From an uncultured Bacteroidales bacterium (GTDB lineage: Bacteria > Bacteroidota > Bacteroidia > Bacteroidales > P3): a stretch of 64,000 nt of DNA. Of the stretch, positions 17,493 through 26,673 are shown one piece after another (within the stretch, counting starts at the first letter, position 1; every line of letters starts with the position of its first letter). Made by a program: the position numbers and the translations under genes. The notes under the pieces were generated by a model. The model did no database searches. It was not told the origin of the DNA and worked only from the letters and a program-made list of their open reading frames with translations. Where the stretch lies: the NCBI GenBank assembly GCA_947167075.1, contig CAMVGR010000006.1:1-64000 (forward strand), in the 5' to 3' direction.

Positions 17493-18203
17493 ATGGGAAG
17501 AGCATTTGAATACCGTAAGGCACGCAAGCTGAAACGGTGGGGTCACATGGCCCGCACATTTACCAAAATCGGCAAAGAAATCGAACTGGCAGTCCTCGCT
17601 GGCGGTCCCGACCCGTCGAGCAACCTCCGACTGCGTCTTTTGATGCAGACCGCCAAGAGCGAATCAATGCCAAAAGAAAACGTGGAACGAGCCATCAAAC
17701 GAGCCACCGAGAAAGACCGCTCCGCCTACAAAGAGGTGGTGTACGACGGCAAAGGGCCCCACGGCACCGCCTTCGTCGTAGAGACCGCCACCGACAATCC
17801 CACCCGTACCGTGGCCAATATCCGGGCAGCCTTCGTTCGTGGCAAAGGAGAACTTGGAACCATGGGTATGAACGATTTTCTCTTCGAGCGTAAATGTTCA
17901 TTCGTAGTGGCATGGAACGATAGCATCGACATGGACGAACTGGAACTGGAACTCATCGACTGCGACATCGACGAAGTGTTCCGCGACGAGGACGAGATAC
18001 TTATCTATGCCGATTTCAAAAACTACGGTCCAATATCGAAATACCTCGAGGATAAAGGTTTGGAGATAAAAAGCTTCAAATTCGAGCGTATACCCATCTC
18101 TCTGCGCGAGCTATCGCCCGAGGAGCAAGAGGATGTCAACGGCCTGGTAGAGCGCCTCGAAGCCGACGACGATGTCGTCAACGTCTACCACAATATGGCA
18201 TAG
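17493..18203 (+). CDS. YebC/PmpR family regulatory protein
   Basis: A 236-aa protein of the widespread TACO1/YebC family, linked to ribosome stalling relief or transcription control. The N-terminus MGRAFEYRKARKLKRWGHMARTF, then GGPDPSSNLRLRLLMQTAK and NVERAIKRA, is the family hallmark. It lies 31 bp downstream of the SulP gene and is followed by a terminator. Confidence 0.93.
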   Translation: MGRAFEYRKARKLKRWGHMARTFTKIGKEIELAVLAGGPDPSSNLRLRLLMQTAKSESMPKENVERAIKRATEKDRSAYKEVVYDGKGPHGTAFVVETATDNPTRTVANIRAAFVRGKGELGTMGMNDFLFERKCSFVVAWNDSIDMDELELELIDCDIDEVFRDEDEILIYADFKNYGPISKYLEDKGLEIKSFKFERIPISLRELSPEEQEDVNGLVERLEADDDVVNVYHNMA

Positions 18204-18227
18204 CGACTAACACTCACCAAAACAATG

Positions 18228-18264
18228 ATAGCCAAGGAGCCCTTGCTCCCTGGCTATTATTTTG
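18228..18264 (+). terminator. Terminator after the YebC gene
   Basis: ATAGCCAAGGAGC and GCTCCCTGGCTAT form a stem with a short loop, followed by TATTTT. It may work in both directions because ctpA converges from the other side. Confidence 0.75.
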
Positions 18265-18327
18265 CACCTGCACCCCTCCTACCGCCGAATCACATCTGTA
18301 AACACCCCCTGCCAAGTCCGTTTCGTC

Positions 18328-18382
18328 ACGGTGCATTCACGGTGCATCTACGGTGCATGTACGGATGAAGTACGGTGTTGAT
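18328..18382 (+). repeat. Family-1 intergenic array, 5 x 11 bp
   Basis: Units are ACGGTGCATTC, ACGGTGCATCT, ACGGTGCATGT, ACGGATGAAGT and ACGGTGTTGAT. It sits between the convergent ends of the YebC and ctpA genes. Confidence 0.9.
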
Positions 18383-18418
18383 GCGGTGAGAGGCTGAATT
18401 ACATGTGGTTACAATGCA

Positions 18419-20014
18419 TCAATCTAGACTAACGTTTAGCAACTGATAAGCACGCTGAAAGCCATCGTCGGCCTCCTTCATCACTTTATAATAATACTCT
18501 ATGCCGAAAAGGTCCTTAGCCACCTGTGCTTTAAGCATAAGCCACATATAGCAGTCGCTGTGGGCAGTGCGTTCCGGTTCGGAGGCCTCCTTGTCGAGGT
18601 CGCGTACCACTCCCTTTTCGAGTGCATAAGCAGTGAGCAGACTGTCGAGCCCAAACGAGTCGTAGTTTTTCAGATACAGCTCGAACGATGCCACACGAGG
18701 GTCGTTGCGATGTTGGTCGGCCCACTGCAACGGGAATGAGTTGAGCAACCCCTTGCCGCGGAGCGAAATATAGTAGTCGCTCAGTCGCATGGTATCCATC
18801 GGGACAAAGACATCGGGCATAACGCCACCACCACCATACACTGTACGACCGGCTGCAGTTTTATATTTCAGCGAGTCGGGGAAATGGATAGAGTCGAGCG
18901 ACACCATCTCGCCGTGCTTATAGCGTTCGTTGATATCATCGCGGTAGGCATCGGTTCCGTCGGTATAGGGACGCTGAATGCAACGTCCGCTGGGTGTGAA
19001 GTAGCGGGCTGTCGTCAGTCGCACCTGGCTACCATCTTTAAGCATAAACTGTCGCTGCACAAGGCCTTTTCCATAGGTGCGACGGCCCACGATGGTGCCT
19101 CGATCCCAGTCTTGAATGGCACCGCTAACTATTTCGCTTGCCGAGGCACTGCCTTCATCCACTAGTACCACAAGCCGGCCTCGACGCCATTGGCCAAAGC
19201 CATTGGCCTTGAAGTCTTGCCGCTGAGTGGCGCGTCCCTCCTGATAGACCACCAACTGGCCTCGCTCCAGAAACTCGTTCGACATACCAACAGCTATGTC
19301 GAGGTAGCCTCCCGAATTGCCCCGCAGGTCGAGCATCATGGCCTTCATACCCTGGCGCTTTAGCTCTTTGACGGCTTTCTCGAATTCGCGCACCGAGGTG
19401 CGGGCAAAGCGGATAAGGCGTATGTATCCCACCGTATCGTCTACCATAAAATAGGTGTCGATGCTATAGATGGGTATTTTGTCGCGGACTATCTCGAATG
19501 TGTATAGCGTTCCCTGGCGCATCACATCGACCACCACCGTGGTTCCCTTTTTGCCACGCAGATGATCGAACACGAACTTATTGTTGATGGTGTCGCCTGT
19601 GGCAGGCTGTCCGTCGATGCGTATCAGCTTGTCGCCAATCATGATACCCACTTTCTCGCTCGGTCCTCCGTCGATTACACTTTGCACGACAATGGTATCG
19701 CTCACTATCTGGAACGACACCCCTACCCCCTCGAAGTTACCTTGCAGGCCCTCGTTGGCACGCTCCACGTCTTTAGCTGCGATGTAGATACTGTGGGGGT
19801 CGAGGGCTTTGAGCATAGCATTGATTGCCTCGGTGCTCATTCGATCCATGTCGGGGGTCTCAGTGTAGAAATGATCAATGAGTTGCATCACCTCGCTGAC
19901 GCGCTGCTCGCCAGCGGATATCGAGTCGTGCTGGTCGGTGCGTTGGGCCGACAGAGAGAAAGGTATGGTGAGAAAAAGGAGAGATAACAGGCCTAAACAC
20001 TTACAGTGTGTCAT
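18419..20014 (-). CDS. ctpA: S41 family carboxy-terminal processing protease
   Basis: A periplasmic 531-aa Tsp/Prc-type serine protease. It has a signal peptide (MTHCKCLGLLSLLFLTIPFSLSA), a PDZ domain (GNFEGVGVSFQIVSDTIVV to DGQPATGD), and the S41 core with GNSGGYLD, the catalytic serine region VDEGSASASEIVSGAIQD and GKGLVQ (lysine of the dyad). It follows aguA by 34 bp without a visible promoter, so it is probably transcribed with aguB-aguA, although its role is unrelated. Confidence 0.92.
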   Translation of the reverse strand: MTHCKCLGLLSLLFLTIPFSLSAQRTDQHDSISAGEQRVSEVMQLIDHFYTETPDMDRMSTEAINAMLKALDPHSIYIAAKDVERANEGLQGNFEGVGVSFQIVSDTIVVQSVIDGGPSEKVGIMIGDKLIRIDGQPATGDTINNKFVFDHLRGKKGTTVVVDVMRQGTLYTFEIVRDKIPIYSIDTYFMVDDTVGYIRLIRFARTSVREFEKAVKELKRQGMKAMMLDLRGNSGGYLDIAVGMSNEFLERGQLVVYQEGRATQRQDFKANGFGQWRRGRLVVLVDEGSASASEIVSGAIQDWDRGTIVGRRTYGKGLVQRQFMLKDGSQVRLTTARYFTPSGRCIQRPYTDGTDAYRDDINERYKHGEMVSLDSIHFPDSLKYKTAAGRTVYGGGGVMPDVFVPMDTMRLSDYYISLRGKGLLNSFPLQWADQHRNDPRVASFELYLKNYDSFGLDSLLTAYALEKGVVRDLDKEASEPERTAHSDCYMWLMLKAQVAKDLFGIEYYYKVMKEADDGFQRAYQLLNVSLD

Positions 20015-20048
20015 ACGATATATTTAAATGATATTGCATTACATGAGT

Positions 20049-21095
20049 TCACTTAGCACCACATGCCGGCATTTGCTGACTGAGGCAATGGAAAGAGCCC
20101 AATCCCCATACGATGTCGGTCGAATCTATGCCGACCACCTCGCGGTCTGGGAAGCAGGCTTCGAGCAGATAGGCGGCCTCGTTGTCGGTCAGACAGCGAT
20201 AGGTCGGGAATATCACCTTACCATTGGCAAGGTAGAAATTGGCATAGCTGGCTGGTAGACGCTGATTGTCGTAGAAGACCATATCGGGCATTGGCAACTC
20301 GACGATGGTAGGCTGCTTGCCGTTGCTCAAGCGGGCATGCTCTAGCATACGCAGGTTCTTCTGCAGGGGTTCGTAGTTTTCGTCCCACATATTTTCTTCA
20401 ACAGCCGTGATGATGGTATCCTCGCTGACGAATCGAGTCAGGTCGTCGATATGTCCATCCGTATCGTCGCCGACGATGCCATTGCCGAGCCAGATGATGT
20501 TCTCGATGCCATAGTAGTCGCACAGATACTTCTCTATCTGGTCTTGGTTGAGGTGTGGGTTTCGGTTGGGGTTGAGGAGGCACGATGTGGTGGTGATGAG
20601 GTCGCCGGCACCATTGACCTCTATGCTGCCACCCTCCATCACAATGCCGGGCTCGTAGAGCTTAAGGTCGGGCATGAGCTCATGAATCCTGAGCGGGACA
20701 TCCGTGTCTAATTCGTAAGGATACTTCCCACCCCACGCATTGTGATTCCAATTGACCATGGCACGCAGGGTTGGATCGTGCCGGTTGAGCAAGAACGCAG
20801 GCCCGTGGTCGCGACACCAAGCATCGTTGCTTGGAATGATGTGCAGGCTGACGTTGTGCATATTGCAGCCGATTTTGTGCAATTCGGCACTTACATGGGC
20901 CGCCATTGCCTCGTCGTCGACATTGATGTGAACCATTTCACACTCGGCCAACGTCTTTACAAAGAGGTGGTACGAAGGATAGATGGATTCTATCTTTCCG
21001 GGCCATGAGTCAGGATTTTTAGGATAGGTGAGCCATGTAGCTTCATGTTTCACCCATTCGGCTGGCATATAGAAGCCTTGTTCCTTGGGGGTCAT
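20049..21095 (-). CDS. aguA: Agmatine deiminase
   Basis: Converts agmatine to N-carbamoylputrescine and ammonia. The guanidine-modifying-enzyme residues are visible: WCRDHGP, IVMEGGSIEVNG, DDTDGHIDD and the nucleophile Cys337 in GSFHCLSQQMP. Its 348 aa are standard. Its start overlaps the stop of aguB by 4 nt, and the two enzymes act in sequence to give putrescine. Confidence 0.96.
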   Translation of the reverse strand: MTPKEQGFYMPAEWVKHEATWLTYPKNPDSWPGKIESIYPSYHLFVKTLAECEMVHINVDDEAMAAHVSAELHKIGCNMHNVSLHIIPSNDAWCRDHGPAFLLNRHDPTLRAMVNWNHNAWGGKYPYELDTDVPLRIHELMPDLKLYEPGIVMEGGSIEVNGAGDLITTTSCLLNPNRNPHLNQDQIEKYLCDYYGIENIIWLGNGIVGDDTDGHIDDLTRFVSEDTIITAVEENMWDENYEPLQKNLRMLEHARLSNGKQPTIVELPMPDMVFYDNQRLPASYANFYLANGKVIFPTYRCLTDNEAAYLLEACFPDREVVGIDSTDIVWGLGSFHCLSQQMPACGAK

Positions 21096-21961
21096 TCGTC
21101 TATATATCTTTTAGTTATATCTCCGTATGAATCGATTCGCCGGTCGCGAAGATAGGGCCAATGCCGGCGATAGTGGTCAGATTCGTCGAGGTCGAGAGTG
21201 GTGATATGGATTGCCTCGTCGTAGTGGGGAGCTTGATAAAGCACACGTCCGAAGGCATTGGTGATGAAACTGCCACCCCAAAACTGCATGCCTCCCTCGC
21301 GACCGGTACGGTTCACACTCACAACCGGAACGCCGTTGGCCACGGCATGGCTACGCTGGATGGTCTGCCAGGCTGCATATTGCTCACGATTGTCGTGCTC
21401 TTTTTGGCGCACGTCCCAACCGATTGCCGTGGGGAAGAATAGTATTTGAGCACCTTTCAGTGCTGTGATTCTTGCAGCCTCGGGATACCATTGGTCCCAA
21501 CAGATGAGCACTCCGATGGTCGCAAAGCGGGTCTTGAACACTTTGTAGCCCAAGTCGCCCGGGGTGAAATAGAACTTCTCGTAGTATCCAGGGTCGTCGG
21601 GGATGTGCATCTTGCGGTATTTGCCCAGGTAGCTTCCGTCGGCATCGATAACAGCAGTGGTGTTGTGATAAAGGCCTTCTGCCCGCTTTTCGAACATGGA
21701 ACATATCAGCACCACGCCCAATTCTTTGGCCAGGGCCATGAAATGCTGTGTTGTCGGGCCATCCGGAATGGGTTCTGCCAGTTGGAAATTCTGGTAGCGC
21801 TCCTCATCGCAGAAATAGAGCGATGCGAACAGCTCTTGCAGACAGATGATCTGTGCTCCTCCAGCAGCCAGCTCACGGACCTTATCAGTATATCGTTCAA
21901 TGTTTTGCAACTTGTCTTCCACGCAGCTCATCTGCGCTATTCCGACCTTAACTTTATTCAT
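21092..21961 (-). CDS. aguB: N-carbamoylputrescine amidase
   Basis: A nitrilase-superfamily amidase that releases putrescine from N-carbamoylputrescine. The catalytic triad is Glu43 (LQELF), Lys117 (GKYRKMH) and Cys154 (LICWDQWYPE). The frame stays open to 22015, but that extension contains the promoter box TATTTTTG (21990-21983); ATG 21961 (MNKVKVGIAQ) gives the family N-terminus and 289 aa. It is the first gene of aguB-aguA-ctpA. Confidence 0.95.
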   Translation of the reverse strand: MNKVKVGIAQMSCVEDKLQNIERYTDKVRELAAGGAQIICLQELFASLYFCDEERYQNFQLAEPIPDGPTTQHFMALAKELGVVLICSMFEKRAEGLYHNTTAVIDADGSYLGKYRKMHIPDDPGYYEKFYFTPGDLGYKVFKTRFATIGVLICWDQWYPEAARITALKGAQILFFPTAIGWDVRQKEHDNREQYAAWQTIQRSHAVANGVPVVSVNRTGREGGMQFWGGSFITNAFGRVLYQAPHYDEAIHITTLDLDESDHYRRHWPYLRDRRIDSYGDITKRYIDE

Positions 21962-21982
21962 ATAGAGTGGGATTTGAGAATG

Positions 21983-21990
21983 CAAAAATA
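21983..21990 (-). promoter_or_regulatory. -7 box of aguB
   Basis: TATTTTTG on the minus strand, 21 bp before the aguB ATG. It settles the start codon. Confidence 0.7.
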
Positions 21991-22066
21991 CAAAAAAATA
22001 ATTATATAGTAACATATTTTAAAAGGAGCACTCTGTATCGTACTCATTCACATATGCAAAGGCGAT

Positions 22067-22133
22067 AGGCTCCATTCGGGCAAACGGGGCTGTCGCCGAC
22101 GGACATTGTAGCTCGACTAATCAAATGGAGCCT
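22067..22133. repeat. Inverted repeat in the aguB-TPR intergenic region
   Basis: AGGCTCCATT (22067-22076) pairs perfectly with AATGGAGCCT (22124-22133) across 47 nt that can fold further. No T-run follows on either strand. It could be a structured RNA element or the trace of a mobile element. The remaining 22134-22290 shows nothing recognisable. Confidence 0.5.
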
Positions 22134-22290
22134 AACGATGAAAAACGGATAGAACCATAGAGGTATCCATGCACCTCTCCTACAGGCCACAGGAAATGAC
22201 ATGGTAATTATCATTTGCACTTGATTTAATCAGTTGTTATTTTTTGCCGATAACTTTATTTTCGACTACCTATATCTTACTCGACTAAAT

Positions 22291-22345
22291 GATGATAAAA
22301 AGATGACTAGGAGATGAGTAAGAGATGAGTAAGAGTTGGTCTATC
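22291..22345 (+). repeat. Family-2 intergenic array, 5 x 11 bp (copy B)
   Basis: Units are GATGATAAAAA, GATGACTAGGA, GATGAGTAAGA, GATGAGTAAGA and GTTGGTCTATC, preceded by CTTACTCGACTAAAT exactly as in copy A. Homology to copy A extends from about 22240 to 22410 and includes CTTCAA, CAGGGAGTTG and a T-rich end. Confidence 0.88.
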
Positions 22346-22506
22346 TTCAAAGCTGTTTTTCAGGGAGTTGCAAATTGGGTTTTTGAGCTCGATTTTTGCC
22401 ATTTTTTTCTTTCTGTCACACCTCGTCTTTATCGATCACCAATCCTTTTAACTATTTGTACGAGGGCCGACACAATAAAAAGGAAAAGGATACGTTAGAG
22501 ACAGCA

Positions 22507-23619
22507 ATGAAGAAACTCGTAACATTTCTATTGGCATTTGGGATATGTGCTACTGCATCAGTGGCACAGGGGGCATTGGAGAAGGGAATTAATGCTGAAA
22601 AGAAAGGGCTCGACGACTTGGCTGAGCAATACTATAAGGAGGCTGCAGACACCAATGCCGAAGCCCGCCTACACCTGGGGTTGATAGCAGAAAAGAGGGA
22701 GCACATCGGTGAAGCCGCAAAATGGTTTTCTTCTGTCGATAGCAATGCTGTCGCAAAAGCACATCTATCCTATTGTTTCACCGAACTTCAGCAATGGCCC
22801 GAAGCCAAGCAAGCTGCCGAGAAGTCGATCGAACTCGCCGACAGTGCAGATGGGACCACACGGGCTATCGCCATGGGGACGCTGGCATTGGTCAATTGCC
22901 AGAAGGAGAACTATACGAACGCACTCCATTGGGCCCATCAAGCTGCCAAAGAAGACCCCTCGTCGGCACGCATTCAAAACGTAATAGGTGTAATCTACTA
23001 TCGACGTGGCAACGACAACGAAGCCATGGCTGCATTCCGCGAAGCACTGAAAAAAGACCCTAACAACGTGGATGCCCATTTCAATCTCGGATCCATGTAT
23101 TGTTTTCGTGGAAACTACGACATGGCCGTCACCACCATTCGCCGCGGACTGAAAGAGAACCGACGCTCGGCAAAACTGTTCTACATCTTCGGGTGGGCAT
23201 ACCTTCTGAAAGGGGACAAAGACCGCGCAATCGAATGTCTGCAGAATGTACTGCAAATAGACTCCGGCTATGTGAACGCCTACAACCGGCTTGGAGACAT
23301 ATATCACGAACGAGCCGACTATAACCACGCCATCGAACAGTATCGCCACGCCGTGCAGATAGCTCCGCACCTGCCGGAAGCATATCGATTGATGGGCCGT
23401 ACCTATGCCGAACAAGGCGACTTTGCAAAATCGATACGTAACTATCAGAAAGCCGTGGAGAAAAACCCTAACGACGGGGAGACCTACTGCCGGATAGCCG
23501 AATTGTACGGCCAACAAAACAAGCCTAAACAAGAACAGGCCAACTACAAACGAGCGGCTCGCCTCGGCAACGAGAAAGCCCGCCAATGGTGCACACGCCA
23601 TGGTATCACCTATCAATGA
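22507..23619 (+). CDS. Periplasmic tetratricopeptide repeat protein
   Basis: A 370-aa exported protein. It has a signal peptide (MKKLVTFLLAFGICATASVAQ) followed by consecutive TPR units, for example IGVIYYRRGNDNEAMAAFREALKKDPNNVDAHF, LGDIYHERADYNHAIEQYRHAV and MGRTYAEQGDFAKSIRNYQKAVE. The ATG at 22507 is chosen because a signal peptide begins there; the frame upstream is open but is repeat-derived intergenic sequence. Such proteins usually scaffold envelope complexes; the partner is unknown. Confidence 0.85.
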   Translation: MKKLVTFLLAFGICATASVAQGALEKGINAEKKGLDDLAEQYYKEAADTNAEARLHLGLIAEKREHIGEAAKWFSSVDSNAVAKAHLSYCFTELQQWPEAKQAAEKSIELADSADGTTRAIAMGTLALVNCQKENYTNALHWAHQAAKEDPSSARIQNVIGVIYYRRGNDNEAMAAFREALKKDPNNVDAHFNLGSMYCFRGNYDMAVTTIRRGLKENRRSAKLFYIFGWAYLLKGDKDRAIECLQNVLQIDSGYVNAYNRLGDIYHERADYNHAIEQYRHAVQIAPHLPEAYRLMGRTYAEQGDFAKSIRNYQKAVEKNPNDGETYCRIAELYGQQNKPKQEQANYKRAARLGNEKARQWCTRHGITYQ

Positions 23620-23653
23620 GTAAAACATAGCAGACATTAAGCCTAAAGATATA

Positions 23654-24637
23654 ATGAAAACAATAAAAGACCTGCTTTCAGAAGTAGAACATATCTTCAA
23701 AGAAGAACAGTTCGTATTCGAACCCAAAGAGCTCTACGAGCCCATCGACTATACACTACGCTTAGGAGGAAAAAAAATACGCCCCACCCTGCTACTGGCT
23801 GCAAACCAGCTTTTCGATGGCGACCCCGACCTGGTACGCGATGCCGCACTGGGAATAGAGACATTTCATAACTTCACACTGCTGCACGACGATTTGATGG
23901 ATCGCTCGCCTATACGTCGTGGACAACCCACCGTGTATTGCAAATGGAACGAAAACACCGCCATACTGAGCGGCGACACCATGTTTGCCCTTGCGTGGCG
24001 ATACTTTCTTAGAAAACCAACACCCAACCTGCATCAGATACTCCAGTGCTTCGACCAGACAGCAATCGAGGTGTGCGAAGGTCAACAATACGACATGAAC
24101 TTCGAAAAGAAAGCACTCAACGATGTCTCACTGTCGGAATACATGGAGATGATCCGACAGAAGACGGCGGTACTCCTGGCAGCAGCGTTAAAAATAGGAG
24201 CGCTTTATGCCAACGCATCGGAAGAAGATGTAGATAAAATATATAACTTTGGCATACACCTAGGCTTGGCATTCCAAATACAGGACGACCTTCTAGATGG
24301 CTACGGCGACACAGCTGTATTTGGAAAAAAGACAGGGCAGGATATTCGCGACAACAAAAAATCATATCTCCCGCTATGTGCACTAAAGATATGCAACCAA
24401 ATCCAAGCACAAAAACTATGTACTCTATTTGACTACAACAATAGAATAGACGAAGAAGAGAAAGTGGCTTGCACACTTTCCCTATACGAGGAAATAGGGC
24501 TGCGTCGGCATGTAGAGGAGGCCATAAAACAACAGTTTATACAAGCACAACAAGAGCTGGATAATATTGAGGCAAATCCCACGTCGAAAAAACCCTTCCA
24601 GGAACTAATGGAAATGCTTTTCGAAAGAAAAAAATAA
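23654..24637 (+). CDS. Polyprenyl (geranylgeranyl/farnesyl-type) diphosphate synthase
   Basis: An all-helical trans-prenyltransferase that condenses isopentenyl diphosphate with allylic diphosphates. It shows GGKKIRP, the first aspartate-rich motif LLHDDLMD, GQQYDMNFE and the second motif FQIQDDLLDGYGD. Its 327 aa are normal. Product length cannot be read from sequence; quinone or undecaprenyl precursor synthesis is likely. It starts 34 bp after the TPR gene. Confidence 0.92.
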   Translation: MKTIKDLLSEVEHIFKEEQFVFEPKELYEPIDYTLRLGGKKIRPTLLLAANQLFDGDPDLVRDAALGIETFHNFTLLHDDLMDRSPIRRGQPTVYCKWNENTAILSGDTMFALAWRYFLRKPTPNLHQILQCFDQTAIEVCEGQQYDMNFEKKALNDVSLSEYMEMIRQKTAVLLAAALKIGALYANASEEDVDKIYNFGIHLGLAFQIQDDLLDGYGDTAVFGKKTGQDIRDNKKSYLPLCALKICNQIQAQKLCTLFDYNNRIDEEEKVACTLSLYEEIGLRRHVEEAIKQQFIQAQQELDNIEANPTSKKPFQELMEMLFERKK

Positions 24638-24642
24638 CTTTT

Positions 24643-24674
24643 TTTGTCCACATTAATTTTAATGTGTATATTTG
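24643..24674 (+). promoter_or_regulatory. Promoter of the exbB-exbD operon
   Basis: TTTG (24643-24646), 20 bp, TATATTTG (24667-24674). The leader is about 60 nt. Confidence 0.8.
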
Positions 24675-24737
24675 CAAATTGAACAAAAAGAATAGAAACA
24701 CAAATAATAAATTAATAATCAACACACTAAAAACATC

Positions 24738-25550
24738 ATGAAAAAAGTTTTTGCTTTGATGTCAATAGTAGGACTGTTGACATTTGCCAACTTCAATGAC
24801 GTGAAGGCACAGGATCAACCCGCTGCCGAAGCCACAGAACAGGTCGCCGAAACCGCTGACCAGGCAGTCGCCGAAGAGCCTGCTCCCGTTGAGGAAGCTG
24901 TTGCACCCGCCGATGACACCAAGTCATTCCATCAAGTACTGAAAGAGAAGTACATCCAGGGTGGTGCCGGTTGGATGACCCCCGTGCTCCTCTGCCTTAT
25001 TTTCGGTATGGCACTTGTGATTGAGCGTATCCTCTATCTGAACATGGCCACTACCAACGTCAAAAAACTCCTTGATGGCATTGAGGACAACGTAAAGGGC
25101 GGCAACTATGAGGGCGCCAAAGAGCTCTGCCGCAACACCCGTGGCCCCGTGGCCAGCATCTTCTACCAGGGTCTCGACCGCGTCGACCAGGGCTTGGAGA
25201 ATGTCGAGAAAGCTGTCACCAGCTACGGTGGTGTGCAAATGGCTCGTTTGGAAAACAACCTGACATGGATCGGCCTATTCATCGCTTTGGCTCCTTCGTT
25301 CGGATTCCTTGGCACTGTGGTAGGTATGGTTCAGGCCTTCGACGACATTGAGGTAGCCGGTGATATCAGCCCAACCGTTGTGGCTGGTGGTATGAAAGTG
25401 GCTCTGTTGACCACCATCTTCGGACTTATTGTCGCTATCATTCTTCAGATTTTCTACAACTACATCCTCACAAAGATCGAGAGCCTTGTTGACCAAATGG
25501 AAGACGGTTCGATCAGCTTTATGGATATCCTTGTAAAATACCATAAATAA
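24738..25550 (+). CDS. exbB: MotA/TolQ/ExbB proton channel family protein
   Basis: Inner-membrane proton channel that with ExbD energises TonB-dependent outer-membrane transport. The 270-aa protein starts with a signal-peptide-like segment ending near KAQ (residue 29). A 40-residue acidic Ala/Glu/Pro stretch follows, then the channel domain: TPVLLCLIFGMALVIERILYL, GLFIALAPSFGFLGTVVGMVQAFDDIEV and TVVAGGMKVALLTTIFGLIVAIILQIFY. The extra N-terminal segment is typical of Bacteroidota versions. Confidence 0.94.
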   Translation: MKKVFALMSIVGLLTFANFNDVKAQDQPAAEATEQVAETADQAVAEEPAPVEEAVAPADDTKSFHQVLKEKYIQGGAGWMTPVLLCLIFGMALVIERILYLNMATTNVKKLLDGIEDNVKGGNYEGAKELCRNTRGPVASIFYQGLDRVDQGLENVEKAVTSYGGVQMARLENNLTWIGLFIALAPSFGFLGTVVGMVQAFDDIEVAGDISPTVVAGGMKVALLTTIFGLIVAIILQIFYNYILTKIESLVDQMEDGSISFMDILVKYHK

Positions 25551-25623
25551 TGGTTTTATGGGTGATTGTCCCATAATCGTTTAAAGATAAAACTAACAAC
25601 TTATCAACGTAAAAAAAACCATT

Positions 25624-26094
25624 ATGAAAGAGAAAACCGATAAACTAATCACCCTGTTGGGTTTAGGCATTGCTGTGGTCTGCACTATTTTGGCCATTGT
25701 ATTTGCCATGAACAACGGCGGAGTGAAAGAGCTGTCGGCAGTTCAAGCCAATGGGTTGTTCGATGCAACCTACTGGATCTTGGTCTGCTTCATAGCTCTG
25801 GCTCTTGTCGCTATATTATTCTTCCTCGTTGTAAAGCTGGCTGCTAATTTCAAAGAGCAACCTGGCTATTGGAAGAAGTTCCTACTCCTTGTCGGAATTG
25901 TTATCGTAGTATGTGTAGTCAGCTACGTACTTTCTAAAGGCAACGACGTGCCTTTAGCCCTCATGGAGAAGAACAATGTCTCGGAAAGCACTTCGAAACT
26001 GATTGGTGCAGCCTGCTGGATTGTTTACATCCTTGTAATCGGAGCAGCTGCTTCAATTCTTTACACTGAAATTGCCAAACTATTTAAAAAGTAA
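25624..26094 (+). CDS. Small four-segment membrane protein of the exb operon
   Basis: A 156-aa protein with four hydrophobic segments (about 9-30, 46-68, 81-99, 124-144) and short loops. I know no named domain. It sits 73 bp after exbB and 6 bp before the first exbD, so it is probably an accessory part of the energising complex. That role is inferred only from position. Confidence 0.75.
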   Translation: MKEKTDKLITLLGLGIAVVCTILAIVFAMNNGGVKELSAVQANGLFDATYWILVCFIALALVAILFFLVVKLAANFKEQPGYWKKFLLLVGIVIVVCVVSYVLSKGNDVPLALMEKNNVSESTSKLIGAACWIVYILVIGAAASILYTEIAKLFKK

Positions 26095-26100
26095 AAAACT

Positions 26101-26670
26101 ATGGCAAGAAAAACTCCCGGACTTAACACAAGCTCAATGTCCGACATATCGTTCCTGTTGTTGGCCTTCTTCTTGATGGTCTCCAACATCAATTCGGATA
26201 TGGGCATAGCACGTCGTCTGCCACCTCCGTTGCCAGACAACGTGGAGCCGCCTGAAGTTCGTGAGCGCAATATCTTTGTCGTGATGGTCAACAAGGACGA
26301 CAACCTGCTTTACAACAATGAGTGGGGTCGTATTGAGGATCTTAAGGATCGTGCCAAGGAATTCCTCGGCAATCCCAACAATCTCTCCAACCTGCCCGAG
26401 AAAGTACCTACAGAAATACCCGGTCTTGGCATGTACGATGTTTCTAAAGGAGTTATCTCTCTTCGAAACGACCGTGGTACATCCTATAATATGTACTTAC
26501 AAGTGCAGAACGAATTGGCCGCAGCAATCAATGAAATGCGCGACGAACTATCCACGACTCGATTTGGAAAACACTATTCCGACCTCAATGAAGATCAACG
26601 TAAAGCCATCGAGACAGCCATTCCTGTGCCAATCTCGGAGGCAGAACCAACAAAAATAGGAGGAAAATAA
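26101..26670 (+). CDS. exbD: ExbD/TolR family protein (first copy)
   Basis: A 189-aa single-pass protein with the membrane segment and essential aspartate in NTSSMSDISFLLLAFFLMVSN (about residues 13-33) and a periplasmic ExbD domain. It is longer than the second copy. The periplasmic part contains ERNIFVVMVNKDDNLLYNNEW. It works with ExbB as part of the proton-driven motor. Confidence 0.92.
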   Translation: MARKTPGLNTSSMSDISFLLLAFFLMVSNINSDMGIARRLPPPLPDNVEPPEVRERNIFVVMVNKDDNLLYNNEWGRIEDLKDRAKEFLGNPNNLSNLPEKVPTEIPGLGMYDVSKGVISLRNDRGTSYNMYLQVQNELAAAINEMRDELSTTRFGKHYSDLNEDQRKAIETAIPVPISEAEPTKIGGK

Positions 26671-26673
26671 GCT

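Noticed and set aside
21962-22015. An 18-residue N-terminal extension of AguB
   Set aside because: The extension encodes the promoter box and an atypical Leu/Phe-rich peptide; the nitrilase N-terminus begins at 21961.
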